Shown: positions 61,454 to 64,000 of the stretch, one piece after another | How positions within the stretch are numbered: the stretch's first letter is position 1 | How the letters are laid out: each line of letters begins with the position of its first letter | Source of the DNA: Demequina sediminicola | GTDB lineage: Bacteria > Actinomycetota > Actinomycetes > Actinomycetales > Demequinaceae | NCBI RefSeq assembly: GCF_000975055.1 | Contig: NZ_BBRB01000002.1 | Location: 310,001-374,000 of the forward strand | Length of the DNA stretch: 64,000 bases | Direction: 5' to 3' | Notes under the pieces: model-generated | What the model was told of the DNA's origin: nothing | Seen by the model: the letters and a program-made list of their open reading frames with translations, nothing else | The model's database searches: none | Made by a program: the position numbers and the translations under genes

Positions 61454-63450
61454 GCGACAACGCGAAGTCCACCACCGCCACAGCACGCCCACCTGCACGT
61501 GGCGGCGGACCCGGTCACGGGCCTGCAGCCGGCATGCCTACAGAGAAGGCCATGAACTTTGGTCCTTCCCTCAAGCGTTTGTTCGCTCAGTTGGCGCCCG
61601 AGAAGGGGCTGGTGTACCTGGTCGTGGTCCTGGGCGCAGGGTCGGTGGCTCTGTCAGTCATCGGACCCAAAGTGCTCGGCAACGCCACCACCACCATCTA
61701 CGAGGGTTTCGTCACAGGCGAGGGGATTGACTTCGCGGCACTCCACAGGATCTTGTGGGCAGTCGTCGCGATCTATGTGGTGTCTGCGATCCTGGGCCTC
61801 GCGCAGGGCTGGATTCTCAACGGTGTCACTCAACGCACGGTGTACCGACTGCGCCAGCGTGTTGAGGAGAAGGTCCACAGCCTACCGCTGAGTTACTTTG
61901 ACCGCCATACTCGCGGCGAGCTCCTGAGCCGCGTGACAAACGACATCGACAACGTTTCGCAGACCCTGCAACAGACGCTGAGTCAGTTGTTCACTTCGGT
62001 GCTCACGGTCATTGGTGTCCTTGTCATGATGATCTGGATCTCGCCACTTCTGGCTCTGATCGCGGTGGTATCGATCCCCCTCACCATCGTTATCGTGGCG
62101 CAGGTCGCCAAGCGCTCCCAGGTGAAGTTCGTCGATCAGTGGAAGTACACCGGTGAACTCAACGGCACTATTGAGGAGACGTACAGCGGGCACGCACTCG
62201 TCAAGGTGTTTGGGCGTCAAGCGAAGACCCAAGAAGAGTTCGACACCAAGAACGAGGAACTGTACAAGGCGAGCTTCGGTGCCCAGTTCATTTCCGGCAT
62301 CATCATGCCTGCTGCGATGTTTGTGGGAAACCTGGTGTACGTCGCTGTCGCTGTCGTTGGCGGCATCATGGTCGCTGGGGGATCACTTCCCATCGGAGAC
62401 GTCCAGGCCTTTATCCAGTATTCGCGACAGTTCCAGCAACCACTGAGCCAACTCGGTTCGATGTTCAACCTGCTGCAGTCGGGGGTGGCAAGTGCTGAGC
62501 GCGTGTTCGAGTTCGTGGATGCTGACGATCAAAGTGAGGACCGTGAGCCAGCGGAAACTCCAGAGAAGTTCCGTGGGCGCCTGCAGTTCGAGGACGTGCG
62601 GTTCGCCTACGACCAAGACAAGCCACTCATCACCGGCCTGTCGCTGACCGCGGAGCCAGGCAAGACGGTGGCGATCGTTGGGCCTACGGGCGCAGGCAAG
62701 ACCACGCTCGTCAACCTGATCATGCGCTTCTACGAACTCGACGGAGGACGCATCACGCTGGACGGCACGGACATTGCACACATGACCCGCGATGACCTGC
62801 GTTCGCGCACGGGAATGGTCCTGCAGGATGCGTGGCTCTTTGGCGGCACTATTCGCGAGAACATCGCATACGGACGCCCCGACGCCACCGAGGAAGAGAT
62901 CCTTGACGCGGCTCGCGCTGCGTACGTCGACCGTTTTGTTCACTCTCTTCCCGACGGGTACGAGACGGTCATCGACGATGACGCCACGAACGTCTCAGTC
63001 GGTGAACGCCAGCTCATCACCATTGCGCGTGCGTTCGTTGCGCGTCCCAGTGTGCTGATCTTGGACGAGGCGACGAGTTCCGTTGACACCCGCACAGAAC
63101 TCCTCGTGCAGCACGCCATGGAGGACCTGCGTAAGGACCGCACGAGCTTCGTGATCGCTCACCGGTTGTCCACCATTCGTGACGCTGATCTCATCCTGGT
63201 GATGGAGCACGGTGACATTGTGGAGCAGGGCTCGCACGAGGAACTGATCGCTGCCAAGGGCGCGTATTCACGTTTGTACGAGGCGCAGTTCGCTGCCCCC
63301 ATCGACGACGTGGACGACCCCGCTCCAGCAACGGGGGAGTTGCCGACGATGACAGCCAATGCTCGCATGGCTGGAACTCCTGTGATGCCGGTGGACGGCA
63401 CTACAGAGGGTGACGACGCGCCGCCTGTAGAGGACCGCCCGCGCACCTAG
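61450..63450 (+). CDS. Heterodimeric ABC exporter, subunit 2 (active ATP site)
   Basis: A 666-residue partner. After a 40-residue Gly/Pro-rich lead, six membrane helices are followed by an NBD with Walker A GPTGAGKTTLVNLI, Walker B VLILDEATSSVD and switch FVIAHRLSTI, all canonical. Its signature reads NVSVGERQLITIARAF, so SGGQ is altered. Together with subunit 1 this gives one good ATP site (this Walker A/B plus SGGQ of subunit 1) and one degenerate site. The C-terminus has a ~60-residue Asp/Pro/Thr-rich tail. GTG at 61450 shares bases with the previous stop. Confidence 0.92.
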   Translation: MSDNAKSTTATARPPARGGGPGHGPAAGMPTEKAMNFGPSLKRLFAQLAPEKGLVYLVVVLGAGSVALSVIGPKVLGNATTTIYEGFVTGEGIDFAALHRILWAVVAIYVVSAILGLAQGWILNGVTQRTVYRLRQRVEEKVHSLPLSYFDRHTRGELLSRVTNDIDNVSQTLQQTLSQLFTSVLTVIGVLVMMIWISPLLALIAVVSIPLTIVIVAQVAKRSQVKFVDQWKYTGELNGTIEETYSGHALVKVFGRQAKTQEEFDTKNEELYKASFGAQFISGIIMPAAMFVGNLVYVAVAVVGGIMVAGGSLPIGDVQAFIQYSRQFQQPLSQLGSMFNLLQSGVASAERVFEFVDADDQSEDREPAETPEKFRGRLQFEDVRFAYDQDKPLITGLSLTAEPGKTVAIVGPTGAGKTTLVNLIMRFYELDGGRITLDGTDIAHMTRDDLRSRTGMVLQDAWLFGGTIRENIAYGRPDATEEEILDAARAAYVDRFVHSLPDGYETVIDDDATNVSVGERQLITIARAFVARPSVLILDEATSSVDTRTELLVQHAMEDLRKDRTSFVIAHRLSTIRDADLILVMEHGDIVEQGSHEELIAAKGAYSRLYEAQFAAPIDDVDDPAPATGELPTMTANARMAGTPVMPVDGTTEGDDAPPVEDRPRT

Positions 63451-63487
63451 GAGTCACTGCTCCGGACTGCTGGAGCGCATCCGCTTC

Positions 63488-64000
63488 TTATGCCTGGTAG
63501 ACGGTGACGCCACGCTTGAATGTGCGCTCGACGCTGATGTCCTTGATGGCATCGGCGTCAACCTCGAGCGGGTTGGCGTCGAGGATGACGAGATCGCCTA
63601 GTTTCCCTACCTCGATGGAGCCGCGGTCATCTTCGCAGCGGTGTTCGTACGCCGCATTGATGGTCGCCGCCTGGAGAGCCTCGTACGCGGTCACGCGTTG
63701 AGCCTCGCCCACGACGACTCCTCCAGTCGAGATCCGCTTCACCGCGGTCCACATGAGTACAAGAGGATTGATGGGAGTGATGGGGTAGTCGGAATGGTTC
63801 GTTGGCTTGAGGCCCAGATCGATGGCCGAACGCATGGGCGAGATTCCGAAGGCGCGCTCTTCGCCAAAGTTGCGAATGTGGGTGTCGCCAAAAATGTACG
63901 TGTGGATGGTGAACATTGAGGGCTCGAAGCCCTCAGCGACGTAGTCATCTAACTGGTCTAGGCGCATCACTTGCGAGTGGATGGGTACGGTCCGTCCCGG
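63488..64000 (-). CDS. Amidohydrolase family protein, C-terminal part (runs off window)
   Basis: The last 170 residues of a YtcJ-type amidohydrolase: VPIHSQVMRLDQLDDYVAEGFEPSMFTIHTY, GDTHIRNFGEERAFGISPMRSAIDLGLKPTNHSDYPITPINPLVLMWTAV (metal-site Asp in HSDYPI), RVTAYEALQAATINAAYEH and GSIEVGKLGDLVILDANPLEVD, all family hallmarks of this C-terminal half. The frame is open through the window edge, so the start and first metal ligands are not visible. It is convergent with the ABC exporter. Confidence 0.88.
   Translation of the reverse strand, partial: PGRTVPIHSQVMRLDQLDDYVAEGFEPSMFTIHTYIFGDTHIRNFGEERAFGISPMRSAIDLGLKPTNHSDYPITPINPLVLMWTAVKRISTGGVVVGEAQRVTAYEALQAATINAAYEHRCEDDRGSIEVGKLGDLVILDANPLEVDADAIKDISVERTFKRGVTVYQA

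Overview
The window is chromosomal DNA of a high-GC actinobacterium, most likely of the order Micrococcales; I would not go below order. The main reasons are the SigR/RsrA thiol-stress pair, the fused multifunctional 2-oxoglutarate enzyme Kgd, a 24-codon bL37-type ribosomal protein gene, GTG/TTG starts and leaderless starts throughout, and an actinobacterial PHO box. No prophage, IS element or CRISPR array was seen. One tRNA gene (Arg, CCG anticodon) is present.

Layout. 1-3.7 kb: a small envelope/partition-like cluster (partial membrane protein, excisionase-type HTH, SAF-domain protein, CpaE/Ssd-like ATPase). 3.7-7.3 kb, minus strand: doxX-aroA-rsgA-hisN, coupled by overlaps. 7.4-8.4 kb: sigR-rsrA with a perfect SigR-type promoter. 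8.6-9.9 kb: bL37 and a solitary pilT. 9.9-14.6 kb: PHO box, pstSCAB and an atypical winged-helix regulator. 14.6-21 kb, minus: SGNH-like protein plus Kgd, then a two-gene ABC-2 exporter. 21.2-29.1 kb: mixed single genes (M15 peptidase, alanine dehydrogenase, patatin, aldo/keto reductase, lipoprotein, tRNA, MFS efflux pump with TetR, single-domain asparaginase).

29.1-41.5 kb is a complete L-rhamnose system. It holds isomerase, mutarotase, fused aldolase/dehydrogenase, kinase and an FMN-dependent lactate dehydrogenase, so rhamnose can reach pyruvate. A RhaS-type ABC importer and a LacI regulator complete it. Three near-identical operators sit at the two promoters. 41.5-42.7 kb holds an MBL-fold hydrolase and an MmcQ/YjbR protein. 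42.7-50.5 kb is a second sugar locus: a LacI regulator, an ABC importer, a GH120 beta-xylosidase with both catalytic acids conserved, and an AGE-family isomerase. I infer xylo-oligosaccharide use.

50.6-58.1 kb holds argS-lysA and hom-thrC-thrB (lysine and threonine synthesis), with a small acidic protein and a low-molecular-weight phosphatase between them. 58.1-64 kb holds a ThuA-like protein, a GNAT acetyltransferase, a heterodimeric ABC exporter with one degenerate ATP site, and the C-terminal end of an amidohydrolase.

The most interesting signals are: a SigR-type promoter preceding an in-frame 53-codon extension of sigR; a Kgd lacking the usual N-terminal motif; the pst-linked regulator without a phospho-acceptor Asp; the SAF/CpaE-like cluster without other pilus genes; and four intergenic spacers with 13-15 bp tandem duplications.
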